Of a DNA stretch of 64,000 nt, positions 8,655-17,047 are shown in pieces. Under the pieces are notes generated by a model. The model saw only the letters and a program-made list of their open reading frames with translations, had not been told where the DNA came from and ran no database searches. Within the stretch, counting starts at the first letter, position 1; every line of letters begins with the position of its first letter. This DNA comes from Anaerolineae bacterium. Its GTDB lineage: Bacteria; Chloroflexota; Anaerolineae; Caldilineales; Caldilineaceae. Position numbers and translations under genes: made by a program. The stretch spans positions 1 through 64,000 of the forward strand of contig JAUIHI010000035.1 of the NCBI GenBank assembly GCA_030432295.1, written 5' to 3'.

Positions 8655-10502
8655 TTACACTGCTTCCAGAATCGCCGGACGTTCGTCAGGCCGGGAATTG
8701 ATATACTCCAGCGACTGATGGCGAAAATAGGTGTTGTACAACTCCGCGTAGTGCCCGCCCTGGGCCATTAGCTGCTCGTGGCTGCCCTCTTCGATAATCG
8801 CGCCTTTGCTCAAGACCAGAATCCGGTCTGCGGCCCGCACAGTGGAAAGCCGGTGGGCGATCACAATCGACGTGCGGTTGTGGAAGAGCATATCCAAAGT
8901 CTGCTGAATCTGGGCTTCGGTGAAGGGGTCCACGCTGGCCGTGGCTTCGTCCAGTACAAAGATGGCCGGATTGTGGGCCAGCATCCGGGCCAGAACGACC
9001 AACTGGCGTTGACCCATACTCAGTCGTGCGCCTCGCTCGCCCACATCGGTTTGCAAGCCGTCGGGCAGGGTTTCCAGCCATTCCCCACCCGCAATCTGGC
9101 GGGCGATTGTCTCCACCTCGGCGTCGGTCAATTCGGGCTTCGCATAGCGAATGTTGTCTGTCACTGTACCCGAAAAGAGAAAGGGCGACTGGCTGACAAT
9201 CCCCAGATGGCGGCGGTAGCTCTTCAGGTCCAGGCTGCGGATGTCCAGGCCGTCGATGAGCAGTTCGCCGCCCTGAAACTCATAGAAGCGGGTGACCAGT
9301 TTGGCAATGCTCGACTTGCCCGCTCCCGTATGCCCCACCAGGGCCACACTCTCCCCGGCCCGGATGTGCAGGCTGAAATCGGGCAGCACCTGCTCCTTTT
9401 CGCTGTAGCGGAAGCTGACATTGCGGAATTCGATCTCCCCCCGCAGCTTTTCCACTGTTCGATTGTCGGTCTGGTGCACCACCGGCGCGGCATCGATCAA
9501 TGCGAAAATCCGCTCGGTTGCGCTCAGCCCGGCCTGGAACTGGCTCCAAAAGGCCGACAGTTGCAGCATCGGAAACCAAAAACGGTCCAGGCTGTTGATG
9601 AAGAGATACCACGCGCCCATTGTGATAATCGACAGGCTGACGCTGTAGCCACCCGCGTAGAGCAGAATGCCCGTGCCCACACTGCTGAAGAATGTGAGAA
9701 CGGGGAAGACCCCGGCCAGCACAATGCCCCGCCAGGTGTTGACCGAATAGCTCTGGTTGTTGACCTCCTGAAACTCCTCGTAGATGCCCTGCTCCCGGCG
9801 GAAGTTCTTGGCCACATTGATGCCCGTCACCGCGTCCTGGATGCTCACATTCACATTTGCCACCACCCGTTGGCTCTGCTGGGTGATGCGCCGGGCAATG
9901 CCCCGGAAGAGGTTGGAGACAATAAAAGCGACCGGGGCCAGGGCCAACACGAGCAGGGCTAGCCGCCATTCGATAGTGAGCAGAACGACAAAGAGCATCA
10001 CCGAAAGCAGAAGCTGGCTGAAAACATCCGTCACCAGCACCGAGACCCGGCCAAATTCGTCGCTGTCGCTGGTGATGCGGCTGACAATGCGCCCGGACTG
10101 GTATTTGTCGTAGAAGCTCAGGTCGTGGTTCATCGCCGCGGTGAAACCGTCCAGCCGCAGGGCCAGCACAATATCGCCGATCAGCATTGTGGTGAGCAGC
10201 CGCCGCGCCCAGTTGAAGCCCCAGGTGAGAATGCCCAGCCCCAGCAGCGCGACGGAGAGCAGCAGAATCGACGAGCTTGCCAGGGCTTGCACTCCGCCCG
10301 CGCCGGTCATCAGTTCGATGCCCTGGGCGGCCAGAATCGGCGCGCCGGTCTGGGCCAGGGAAAAGAGCGTCACCAGCAGCACAATCACCCCAAAGCGCCC
10401 CAGCCAGGGACGAAAGTAGCCGCCCAGCCGGGCCACCAGTTCCCGGTTGGTATACTCTCGGTCATAGGCTTCGGCTTCCAGGCCGGCGCGTAGAAATCCC
10501 AT
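8655..10502 (-). CDS. ABC exporter, fused permease and ATPase (type IV)
   Basis: 615 aa, full length for a half-size exporter working as a dimer. Six membrane helices lie in residues ~35-320, then an ATPase with Walker A GHTGAGKSS, Q-loop SQSPFLFSGTV, signature LSMGQRQL and Walker B FVLDEATASVD. The ATG at 10502 has AGGA 6 nt upstream. It lies directly upstream of the PqqD/HprK operon on the same strand (110-nt gap with its own promoter), so it may export the operon's product, replacing the broken exporter at 3372-4885. Lipid or drug export is the alternative. Confidence 0.85.
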   Translation of the reverse strand: MGFLRAGLEAEAYDREYTNRELVARLGGYFRPWLGRFGVIVLLVTLFSLAQTGAPILAAQGIELMTGAGGVQALASSSILLLSVALLGLGILTWGFNWARRLLTTMLIGDIVLALRLDGFTAAMNHDLSFYDKYQSGRIVSRITSDSDEFGRVSVLVTDVFSQLLLSVMLFVVLLTIEWRLALLVLALAPVAFIVSNLFRGIARRITQQSQRVVANVNVSIQDAVTGINVAKNFRREQGIYEEFQEVNNQSYSVNTWRGIVLAGVFPVLTFFSSVGTGILLYAGGYSVSLSIITMGAWYLFINSLDRFWFPMLQLSAFWSQFQAGLSATERIFALIDAAPVVHQTDNRTVEKLRGEIEFRNVSFRYSEKEQVLPDFSLHIRAGESVALVGHTGAGKSSIAKLVTRFYEFQGGELLIDGLDIRSLDLKSYRRHLGIVSQSPFLFSGTVTDNIRYAKPELTDAEVETIARQIAGGEWLETLPDGLQTDVGERGARLSMGQRQLVVLARMLAHNPAIFVLDEATASVDPFTEAQIQQTLDMLFHNRTSIVIAHRLSTVRAADRILVLSKGAIIEEGSHEQLMAQGGHYAELYNTYFRHQSLEYINSRPDERPAILEAV

Positions 10503-10599
10503 AGGGCTTCCTCATTTCCTTCTGAATTGCACACAAAATGGGTAAAGCGGTTCAGGACAGTGTATCGCTGATAGACAAAAATGGCAATGGGCCGGGTGG

Positions 10600-12402
10600 C
10601 TAACTCTGTTCTTCTGTCACCAGACTCAATACCGTCCAGCCGGCCTGGGGCATAAATTCGTCGTCCAGTGTCGCCACATTGACCAATTTGCCCTGAATTG
10701 CCATCAGCGGAACAAAGTTGCCATCGGCGTACTCCGCTCTTAAGTCGTCGTAGCCGAACTCAGCCGTGAGCTTTGTACGTTTGATGACCGCTTCGCCCCG
10801 GGCACTGTCGATCAGATGCTGAAAGGCCGCCGCCTTTGAGAAGAGAAGGCGACCGAGCGCCCGCATTCCTGGGGCCTGGTTGCGGCCTTCCTCGCCAAAG
10901 CGACGGGGGACCAGTTGGTAGATGCCCGCGGAGCCGAATTCGTCCTTAAAGTGGCGGCAGGCCAGGGCGTTGGCCTCGTCGTTGCTGGTCAGGGCCAGCA
11001 GGCGGCCAATCCCGGAGAGTGAGAGATGCTCCTCCGTATACTCAGAGAGGACATTGCCGTAGTGGGCGTCCAACCCGGCCATCTTCGCCAGGCGCACATT
11101 TTCAAAATCTGTATCCACCAGCCGCACCACAAACCCTTCTTTTTGGATCGTTTCGGCCAGCAGCCGTCCAAAGCGGTTGGCGCCCAACAGTAGAAAACCC
11201 TGGGGTTCAGCCTCGGCCACGCCGAGCTTTTGGGCAAACCATTTGGCTGTGCCACCCTGCAACACAACAGTCCCTACGATCACCAGAAAGACGAGCGGTT
11301 CCAGAATTCTGGCCTCGGCAAAACCCAACTCTTGCAGCCGGAAGGCAAAGAGCGCGGTGATGGCCGCGGCCACAATGCCCCGGGGCGCAATCCACGAAAG
11401 AAAGAGGCGCTCCTTACCTGTCAACGAGCTGCCGATGGCGCTGACCTGAATGTTGATAGGGCGGATCACAAAAATTACTACCGCCAGGAGTACGAGACTG
11501 CGCCAATCCAGCAGGGCGAGGGTCTCCAACTGAATACTGGCCGCCAGCAGAATAAAAAGGCCGGAGATGAAAAGGGTACTCAGCCGCTCTTTGAAGTGTA
11601 GAATCTCGCGCAGTTGATGCACATTGCTGTTGGCCAGATAGACACCCATCACTGTCACCGTCAGCAGACCAGATTCGGCCTCGACCGCGTCCGAGATGGC
11701 AAAGAGACCAGCCACCAGAGAGAGTACCACCAAATCCTGCAAATTATCCGGGACCAGATAGCGTTTGAGGATTTGGGTGGTGACGTAGCCGCCGATCAGC
11801 CCCAGGGCCAGACCGACCAGAACGATCTCCAGAAAGGCCAGGGCTGGATTGGCCCCGTGGCCCGCACCGCCGCTCTCTGCCACAATAAAGTCAAAGACCA
11901 GCACGGCCAGAGATGCGCCCACCGGGTCGATGAGAATGCCCTCCCACATCAGCACAGAATAGATGCGCTGGTTGGGGCGCACATTGCGCAGCAGGGGGGC
12001 GATGACCGTCGGCCCGGTGACTACAATTAGCGCGCCAAAAAGGATCGCCAGCAGCCATTCCAGACCCAGCAGATAGTGGGCTGCGGCCGCGCCCCCAAAC
12101 CAAGTGATGATTGCACCGATTGTGACCAGATTGCGCACGGTGCTGGCCACAGCGCGCACTTCGGAGAAGTTGAGCGTCAGTGCGCCCTCAAAGAGGATGA
12201 CCGCCACGAGCAAGGAGACAACCGGAAAAAAGAGATCGCCCAGCAGTGCCCTGGGATCGATCAGGTGGAAGACCGGTCCCACCAGAAAACCACTGGCGAG
12301 CAGGGGCAGAATCGCCGGGACTTTTAGCCACCAGGCCAGCCACTGACAGAGAATTCCCAGGACGACAATACCAGAGATAAGCAGAAGTAAGTTGTGTTCC
12401 AT
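10600..12402 (-). CDS. Cation:proton antiporter with C-terminal TrkA-N (RCK) domain
   Basis: 600 aa starting at ATG 12402 behind a strong GGAGG site. Residues ~5-390 hold about 12 hydrophobic helices of the CPA family, including the LFEGALTL and VTGPTVIAPLL segments. Residues ~400-540 form a TrkA-N domain with a dinucleotide-binding GANRFGRLLA motif and VDTD strand end. It likely exchanges Na+ or K+ for protons across the membrane with nucleotide control. The gene appears to be transcribed alone; a terminator separates it from the regulator upstream. Confidence 0.85.
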   Translation of the reverse strand: MEHNLLLLISGIVVLGILCQWLAWWLKVPAILPLLASGFLVGPVFHLIDPRALLGDLFFPVVSLLVAVILFEGALTLNFSEVRAVASTVRNLVTIGAIITWFGGAAAAHYLLGLEWLLAILFGALIVVTGPTVIAPLLRNVRPNQRIYSVLMWEGILIDPVGASLAVLVFDFIVAESGGAGHGANPALAFLEIVLVGLALGLIGGYVTTQILKRYLVPDNLQDLVVLSLVAGLFAISDAVEAESGLLTVTVMGVYLANSNVHQLREILHFKERLSTLFISGLFILLAASIQLETLALLDWRSLVLLAVVIFVIRPINIQVSAIGSSLTGKERLFLSWIAPRGIVAAAITALFAFRLQELGFAEARILEPLVFLVIVGTVVLQGGTAKWFAQKLGVAEAEPQGFLLLGANRFGRLLAETIQKEGFVVRLVDTDFENVRLAKMAGLDAHYGNVLSEYTEEHLSLSGIGRLLALTSNDEANALACRHFKDEFGSAGIYQLVPRRFGEEGRNQAPGMRALGRLLFSKAAAFQHLIDSARGEAVIKRTKLTAEFGYDDLRAEYADGNFVPLMAIQGKLVNVATLDDEFMPQAGWTVLSLVTEEQS

Positions 12403-12432
12403 AAAACCTCCAGGGGAGCGGAAAAATCTAAA

Positions 12433-12459
12433 ACGACCACACATCTGTTGGGTGGTCGT
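12433..12459 (-). terminator. Predicted rho-independent terminator
   Basis: An 8-bp stem (ACGACCAC/GTGGTCGT, 11-nt loop) is followed on the minus strand by TTTTAGATTTTT. It lies between the receiver-protein gene (ending 12498) and the antiporter start. Confidence 0.6.
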
Positions 12460-12497
12460 CTTGTCTACTATTATAGCACAACTTTTCTTCTGCTCTG

Positions 12498-13052
12498 TCA
12501 GGCCTTGCCTGTTTCTTTCCCCAGCCCGGGCATCACCGCATCCAAAAGTTCACTGGCCGGGCAGCCTTTGAGCAGGAAGGCATCGGCCCCAGCCAAGAGG
12601 ACAGCCGCCCGGTCCGTTGCGTACATTGTCAATACGACAATCCTGACCCCAGGCCAGCGATTTTTGATCGTTCGAATGGCGGCCAGCCCATCCCACTTTG
12701 ACCCGGACACAAAGAGGCGCTGGGCCGAGCCGTGGGTGGGCAGGTCCAACACAACTACATCCGGGTGGAGTGCCTGCACCTGCTCCACCAACTGCTGTCC
12801 ATCGTCAGCTTCCCCGACAATATCGATGGGGTAGGCTGTGGGGCTGGGGGTACTCCAGCGCAGGGCCGTGAGCAGGGCTTCCAGGCTCTGGCGGACGCGA
12901 GGCTGGTCGTCGGCGATCAACAGGCGCAGACGGACGAGCCTATTTCCTGCGCCCTCCATTTTTCTGTTTGGCGGCTGGCACATCAACTTGTCCCGAGGAT
13001 TGCGTGATCCTCTGTTGGCGAGATTCTGTTTAGGTGCTGCATGGCTATTCAT
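12498..13052 (-). CDS. Stand-alone response-regulator receiver protein
   Basis: Up to 184 aa: LRLLIADDQPRVRQSL (acidic pair), VVVLDLPTHG (phospho-acceptor Asp), IVVLTMYA and FLLKG (the conserved Lys). A roughly 10-residue insertion (around AQRLFVSGSK) separates the Asp from the next helix. No DNA-binding domain follows, so it probably acts through protein partners. The ATG at 13052 overlaps the upstream gene by 8 bp. ATGs at 12983 or 12959 would start closer to the fold and are equally possible. No kinase is adjacent. Confidence 0.75.
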   Translation of the reverse strand: MNSHAAPKQNLANRGSRNPRDKLMCQPPNRKMEGAGNRLVRLRLLIADDQPRVRQSLEALLTALRWSTPSPTAYPIDIVGEADDGQQLVEQVQALHPDVVVLDLPTHGSAQRLFVSGSKWDGLAAIRTIKNRWPGVRIVVLTMYATDRAAVLLAGADAFLLKGCPASELLDAVMPGLGKETGKA

Positions 13053-13389
13053 CAGTTTCTGTATCTGTCGCCAAAGGGTCAGTCTGGGGCTGGCTTACTT
13101 CCGAAGATACCGTTTGGGTTGGCCTCTTGTTTAGCGCCCTACGATTGACGTAGATATTTTGCATGTAGCGCTCACTGCCCAGTTTTCCGTCCAGATCAGA
13201 GACGCGCATCAGCCACAACCGCTGGAAATGGACATACAAATTGCATTGGCGGGCGAGCGTAGCCGCGATTTGGGTGACGTCGTGATGTTCGCCTGTGCTC
13301 AGGTGTTGGACAATCTTCTCTTTGTCGGCAGCAGCGAGAAGACGTTCGTGTTGCTCTTTCGGCTTCAGTCTTTTCATTTGCGATTCCAT
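13045..13389 (-). CDS. Small charged protein of unknown function
   Basis: 114 aa from ATG 13389 (an upstream non-ATG start would add 23 residues). Lys/Arg/Glu-rich N-terminus, then a helical segment (IAATLARQCNLYVHFQRLWLMRVSDLDGKLGSERYM) and a Ser/Thr/Asp-rich tail. No signal peptide or membrane helix. Its stop overlaps the receiver-protein start, so the two are probably co-translated and may work together. I do not recognise the family. Confidence 0.55.
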   Translation of the reverse strand: MESQMKRLKPKEQHERLLAAADKEKIVQHLSTGEHHDVTQIAATLARQCNLYVHFQRLWLMRVSDLDGKLGSERYMQNIYVNRRALNKRPTQTVSSEVSQPQTDPLATDTETDE

Positions 13390-13506
13390 CTTTTCTGACT
13401 TTACATAAAGCGTGGATGACGATCTGCTTTTGGTCAAAACTTGCAGACACCCATCCACGCTCTATGAAATCCTGTTCAATTGTACGGTGCCTACGTCTCT
13501 GGGGAC

Positions 13507-13977
13507 CTATTGGACAATCAGCTTGGCGCAGGCATCCGCCACTTTGCTGTCCGGTCTCTCCTCCCCCGCAATTGTAGCCCAGCCCTGGTCCCGCACAAAT
13601 TGGGCTTTCTGAGAGGAGGTGAGCTTCGTGTTCATCTCAATCAGCTTCGCATCCTTCTCTGTGTCCAGGTTGAACTGGGCAACACAGATGGGGGCCAGAC
13701 GCTGGACGACCGCATTCTGTGCCATTGTGTCGGCCATCGTTTGGGCGCTGCCAGAGGACATCCATCCACCCCAATTGAAGCCGATAATCATCGTCAGAAT
13801 GGCGGTGATTACACAGGCCCAGACCAGATGTGCTTTGGTTGGCTGGGCTTTCATCCATCGCTGCCAAAGACTTGGGTTGCTTTCTATTGCTTTCATCGGG
13901 GTCACCTTTTCCGATGCAACTGGCCTTTTGCGTGAATCATTGGCGGGCCGGAATTCCTCTTGAATTTTCTCTCCCAT
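13507..13977 (-). CDS. Single-pass membrane protein, unknown function
   Basis: 156 aa from ATG 13977 with GGAGGAA in front. A basic cytosolic N-terminus (~45 residues) is followed by one membrane helix (HLVWACVITAILTMIIGFNWGGW) and an extracytoplasmic domain containing two conserved-looking Cys (PICVAQF and DACAKL) and the block AQFVRDQGWATIAG. Similar one-helix proteins with a GWATM/PG-type block occur in Proteobacteria as conserved hypotheticals; this is from memory and could suggest horizontal exchange. Confidence 0.7.
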   Translation of the reverse strand: MGEKIQEEFRPANDSRKRPVASEKVTPMKAIESNPSLWQRWMKAQPTKAHLVWACVITAILTMIIGFNWGGWMSSGSAQTMADTMAQNAVVQRLAPICVAQFNLDTEKDAKLIEMNTKLTSSQKAQFVRDQGWATIAGEERPDSKVADACAKLIVQ

Positions 13978-14000
13978 CGGGCTTCCTCCTCGTTCTGTTC

Positions 14001-14098
14001 TGACTCTGCTGCAAAAAGGTCGAAAACCGAGTTTTGAAGGCTGACTCACCGCGGGAATTCTCCGGCACTATCGCAAAAAACTCAGTTTTTCACCCGAC
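14001..14098. repeat. Dispersed palindromic element, copy 1
   Basis: The arms read ACTCTGCTGCAAAAAGGTCG and AAAACCGAGTTTT on the left, and AAAAAACTCAGTTTTT on the right, around a central GGGAATTCTCCGG-like core. The same arrangement occurs at 28083-28180, in reverse orientation at 42296-42375, and in worn form at 62783-62853. It is non-coding and lies between the 41-aa gene and the membrane-protein gene. Confidence 0.65.
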
Positions 14099-14224
14099 TT
14101 ACTTGTCGGCCAGATTCAGGCCACCCTTGTCCTCTTTCTTGGCCCGTTTTGCCAGCTTCTTTTCCTTCATCGTCTTGGCTGGCTTCGTCTTGTCATTCTT
14201 GTTGGGTTTCTGATCCTTCGCCAT
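14099..14224 (-). CDS. 41-aa lysine-rich peptide
   Basis: The ATG at 14224 is preceded by AAGGAG at ideal spacing and the frame ends in TAA at 14099-14101. The peptide (MAKDQKPNKNDKTKPAKT... ending GGLNLADK) is about one third Lys with no hydrophobic core, so it is probably disordered and nucleic-acid or anion binding. It follows the 46-aa gene by 17 nt, forming a two-gene unit. I do not recognise a family. The ribosome-binding site and context are the main evidence. Confidence 0.55.
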   Translation of the reverse strand: MAKDQKPNKNDKTKPAKTMKEKKLAKRAKKEDKGGLNLADK

Positions 14225-14241
14225 TGCTTCTCTCCTTTGGA

Positions 14242-14382
14242 CTATTGCTGGGTGTAGGGTTTGTGGGCCGCTTCTTTTTTACGCCGTAGATACTTCCGAA
14301 ACCCCTTGGACAGCTTCTTGGTCGCTGGCTTGGGTGTCTTCGGTGTGGGAGCGGGTGTTGTCTTCGGTGTCTCGTCTGCCAT
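14242..14382 (-). CDS. 46-aa Pro/Thr/Lys-rich peptide
   Basis: ATG 14382 with AGGAGA 8 nt upstream; ends at TAG 14242. The first half is Pro/Thr-rich (TPKTTPAPTPKTPKP), the second strongly basic (KKLSKGFRKYLRRKKEAAHK). It has the two-part look of the basic tails of DNA-binding or ribosome-associated proteins, but the function is unknown. Downstream comes the 41-aa Lys-rich gene; upstream is a hairpin region that resembles the one beside the LEA-like gene. Confidence 0.55.
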   Translation of the reverse strand: MADETPKTTPAPTPKTPKPATKKLSKGFRKYLRRKKEAAHKPYTQQ

Positions 14383-14465
14383 TGCAGTTCTCTCCTATTT
14401 GTCCATCCAACGAACGGATGGTTGTGGCTGGTTCGGATGCTTGCTGCATTCCTGTCCCCAGCATA

Positions 14466-14566
14466 GCCCCAATCGATGGCCCTGTCGTCAGCGCAACCGA
14501 TATGCTTTGTAAAACAAACGGACCGCCTTTGGGGGCGGTCCGTTCTCTTTTGACGTACATCATTTG
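14466..14566 (-). repeat. Paralogous upstream region, copy A
   Basis: Read on the minus strand, this stretch aligns with 14963-15063. Both hold a GC hairpin, then TTGCGCTGACGAC, a 17-18-nt spacer, CTAT and finally GGACAGGAA. Here it separates the LEA-like gene from the 46-aa gene. The block could be a duplicated terminator-plus-promoter unit controlling small stress genes. It is also open in one frame, with a similar 26-residue translation in both copies. Confidence 0.5.
14518..14543 (-). terminator. Predicted terminator after the LEA-like gene
   Basis: Perfect 10-bp stem ACGGACCGCC/GGCGGTCCGT with a 6-nt loop. On the minus strand it is followed by TTGTTTT; on the plus strand by TCTCTTTT, so it could act in both directions. 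Confidence 0.65.
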
Positions 14567-14585
14567 ACATCTGCAATGGGCTGGA

Positions 14586-14903
14586 TTAGCTGCCTGACTT
14601 GCGCTTGACTTCCTCTATCGCGTCCTGAACCCGGCGCTTGGCCTCCCGGGCTGCATCGTCCGCTGTGTTCTTCAGATCGTGGGCCGCATCTTCGATGGCA
14701 TTTTTGACAGCCCGAGCCGTGTCCTCGGCTTTGTTCTTGGCTTCCCGCTTCTGGTCCAATTCGTCCTGGACTTTGTTCTTAGCATCCTGCGCCACATCCT
14801 TGACCGCGTTCGTGACGTCGTGGGTGGCGTCTTTCACTGCATTCTTCACATCGTGGGCCGCAATACGCGCCGCATCCTTGAGCTTCTGTTCGGTGTCCGA
14901 CAT
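14586..14903 (-). CDS. LEA/apolipoprotein-like amphipathic repeat protein
   Basis: 105 aa from ATG 14903, which has AGGAGG 5 nt upstream. Nearly the whole chain is built from degenerate 11-residue repeats of the type DAAHDVKNAVK (e.g. DATHDVTNAVK, DTARAVKNAIE, DAAHDLKNTAD), as in group 3 late-embryogenesis-abundant and related desiccation proteins. Such proteins are disordered in water and fold into amphipathic helices on drying or at membranes. No signal peptide. Stress protection is inferred from composition. Confidence 0.75.
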   Translation of the reverse strand: MSDTEQKLKDAARIAAHDVKNAVKDATHDVTNAVKDVAQDAKNKVQDELDQKREAKNKAEDTARAVKNAIEDAAHDLKNTADDAAREAKRRVQDAIEEVKRKSGS

Positions 14904-14962
14904 ACATTCCTCCTGATAGACAAATGGACAGGTCGAGAAAATCGTTGTTCCTGTCCACACAA

Positions 14963-15063
14963 TAATAGTCCCAGCCGACCTCTCCCGTCGTCAGCGCAAA
15001 GGATCGGTTTTGGATAGCAAAAAGGCGACCCACTGGGCCGCCCTGCTGCGTTTTGATATACAC
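14963..15063 (-). repeat. Paralogous upstream region, copy B
   Basis: Counterpart of 14466-14566. It lies directly upstream of the LEA-like gene and carries the same TTGCGCTGACGAC ... CTAT ... GGACAGGAA order after a hairpin. Confidence 0.5.
15019..15042 (-). terminator. Predicted terminator after the LuxR-type regulator
   Basis: A 9-bp stem GGCGGCCCA/TGGGTCGCC (one G-T pair) is immediately followed by TTTTT on the minus strand, 52 nt after the regulator stop codon. Confidence 0.6.
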
Positions 15064-15093
15064 TTTTTGCTGTACATCTTTGGCGATCCGCCT

Positions 15094-15756
15094 CTACTCC
15101 CCTTCCTGGCTCGCTTCGTCCTCGGCTTCCAGCCCCTCGCGCACGGCATAGAGCGCGGCCTGGGTGCGGCTGGCCAGGTGCAGCTTGCCCAGAATCCGGC
15201 TGACGTGGGTGCGCACAGTCGGCTCGCTGACTATCAATTGGTCCGCGATCTCCTGATTGCTCAACCCCTGGGCGATCAGCCGCAAGACCGCCAGTTCCCG
15301 GGCGGTCAGGGCCTCCGGTGCGGGCGGCAGGTCCACCGGCTGGGCGATCTCTTGCAGCAGCTTGCGGGCGATAGTCGGGTGCAGGGCAGGCTCGCCCCGA
15401 TGCACCTGGCGGATGGCCCGCAGCAGATCCTCCGGTGAGGAATCTTTGAGCAGATAACCCAGCGCGCCAGCTTTGATGGCGGGAAAAAGTTTGTTGTCCG
15501 CGGCAAAGCTGGTCAACACCAAAATATGTGCGTTGGGCCGTTGGCTGGTGATCTGGCGAGTGGCCTCAATGCCGTCCATACCGGGCATAAGCAGGTCCAT
15601 CAGAATCACATCGGGCTGGGTTTCCGCGGCGGCTGCCACCGCTTCCACACCGTCAGCCGCTTCCCCCGCAATCTCGAAGCCGCCGGATTCGGAGAGCAGG
15701 GCACGAATGCCCTTGCGCACAATCGCGTGGTCGTCCACAATCAACACTCGAATCAT
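15094..15756 (-). CDS. NarL/LuxR-family response regulator
   Basis: 220 aa. Receiver domain residues 1-120: VLIVDDHAIVRKG, phospho-acceptor in VILMDLLMPGMDG, Lys in LLKD. LuxR-type helix-turn-helix residues ~150-215: LTARELAVLRLIAQGLSNQEIADQL and VRTHVSRILGKL. The start overlaps the stop of the kinase gene (ATGA), so the pair is co-translated and almost certainly cognate. It is expected to bind DNA as a phosphorylated dimer; targets are unknown. Confidence 0.92.
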   Translation of the reverse strand: MIRVLIVDDHAIVRKGIRALLSESGGFEIAGEAADGVEAVAAAAETQPDVILMDLLMPGMDGIEATRQITSQRPNAHILVLTSFAADNKLFPAIKAGALGYLLKDSSPEDLLRAIRQVHRGEPALHPTIARKLLQEIAQPVDLPPAPEALTARELAVLRLIAQGLSNQEIADQLIVSEPTVRTHVSRILGKLHLASRTQAALYAVREGLEAEDEASQEGE

Positions 15757-17000
15757 AGGGTCACCTCGACAGTCAGCCGCGTTCCTTCCCCCGGTGCGCT
15801 CTGGTGGCGGAGTTGCCCGCCCAGCCGCGCGGTCCGTTCGGCGATGCTGCGCAGTCCGCCACCGCCCCGCCCTTCACTGCGCACGCTGGGCAAATCAAAG
15901 CCCACCCCGTCGTCCACCACATCCAGCCGGACACTCTCGCTGGTGAAGTGGAGATGAACAGTCACGTGGGTGGCCTCCGCGTGCTTGCGCACATTGTTGA
16001 GCGCCTCCTGGGCAATCCAGTAGAGGTCCTCCTCGATGGCAATGGGCAGCCGCCGCTCGCCTTCCACCCGGAAATGGGTCTGCAAGCCTGCCCGATCCTC
16101 CACCGCGGCCAGGCGCGCCTGCAAAGCGGCCACCAGCCCTTCCGCTTCCAGCACCGGCGGATGCAACTGGAAGATCAGCAGCCGCATATCCCGCATCCCC
16201 TCCTGCGCGGTCTCCTGTAGCTCGGCTAAGTAGTCGGCCACGACTTCCCCTTTGCCCGCGGCCAGGGCCAGACCCGCGGCGTTGGCATAGAGAGTCACGC
16301 TGTAGAGGGATTGGGTCACCGAATCGTGCAGTTCCCGGGCCAGCCGCTGCCGCTCCTCCAACACCGCCACCCGCTCGGCCTGCTCTTGCAGACGGGCGTG
16401 CTCAATCGCCATCGCGGCCTGGTTGGCAAAGACCGACATCACCCGCACATCTTCGTCTGTGAAGCCGCCCGCTTTGTTGACCACATCCAGCACGCCGATA
16501 ATTCCCCCGTTCACATGCAGGGGCAGGGCCAGCAGCGCGGTCAGCTCCGCAGGCCACTGGTAGACTTTGGCCTTCTCGAATTGGGATGGGTCGTTCAGCC
16601 GCACGGCTTCGCCCTGGCGCACGACCTTCCCGGCCAGCGAGCCGTCCACGGGCAGCCGCTCGACCGTCGCCAGGGGCTGGCCCAGCCGGTGTTTGACCTC
16701 CAGCCAGGCCTGGTCCGTCAGCAGCAGCACGGCACTGCCCGTCGCGCCGATCAGCCCCTGGGCTTCGGTGCAGACGATATCCAGCACCTGCTCCAGAACA
16801 GTCTTCTGCAGCAGACTGACCAGCACCCGGCCAAAGCTCTCACTTTCGGCCAGCCGTCGTTGCAGTTCGCTGTGTAGCTCCGCGTTTTGTAACGCCAGCG
16901 CCGCTGCTGCCTGCTCCCGGTCGCCAATTTCGGCTTCCAGCCCGTCCAGGGTTTTTTGCAGTTGGGGGATATCGATGGGTTCAGCGATTGGATAGGCCAT
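15753..17000 (-). CDS. GAF-domain histidine kinase (HisKA_3 type)
   Basis: 415 aa, soluble. An N-terminal coiled coil (residues ~10-55) is followed by a GAF domain (~70-210), the HisKA_3 phospho-acceptor ERQRLARELHDSVTQSL (His near 232) and an HATPase_c domain with NNVRKHAEA (N box) and DDGVGF (G1). The absence of membrane helices means an internal signal, possibly redox, gas or small ligand bound by GAF. It pairs with the downstream LuxR-type regulator. Confidence 0.92.
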   Translation of the reverse strand: MAYPIAEPIDIPQLQKTLDGLEAEIGDREQAAAALALQNAELHSELQRRLAESESFGRVLVSLLQKTVLEQVLDIVCTEAQGLIGATGSAVLLLTDQAWLEVKHRLGQPLATVERLPVDGSLAGKVVRQGEAVRLNDPSQFEKAKVYQWPAELTALLALPLHVNGGIIGVLDVVNKAGGFTDEDVRVMSVFANQAAMAIEHARLQEQAERVAVLEERQRLARELHDSVTQSLYSVTLYANAAGLALAAGKGEVVADYLAELQETAQEGMRDMRLLIFQLHPPVLEAEGLVAALQARLAAVEDRAGLQTHFRVEGERRLPIAIEEDLYWIAQEALNNVRKHAEATHVTVHLHFTSESVRLDVVDDGVGFDLPSVRSEGRGGGGLRSIAERTARLGGQLRHQSAPGEGTRLTVEVTL

Positions 17001-17047
17001 AGCTCATCATACCCGATCCCGCGCTGTTCTCCCCAAACGATTGAATA

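Noticed and set aside
14279-14563. 94-codon frame overlapping the 46-aa peptide gene
   Set aside because: It uses another frame across the hairpin and the better-supported 46-aa gene. Only its first ~26 codons resemble the paralogous block at 15063, noted as a finding rather than called as a gene.
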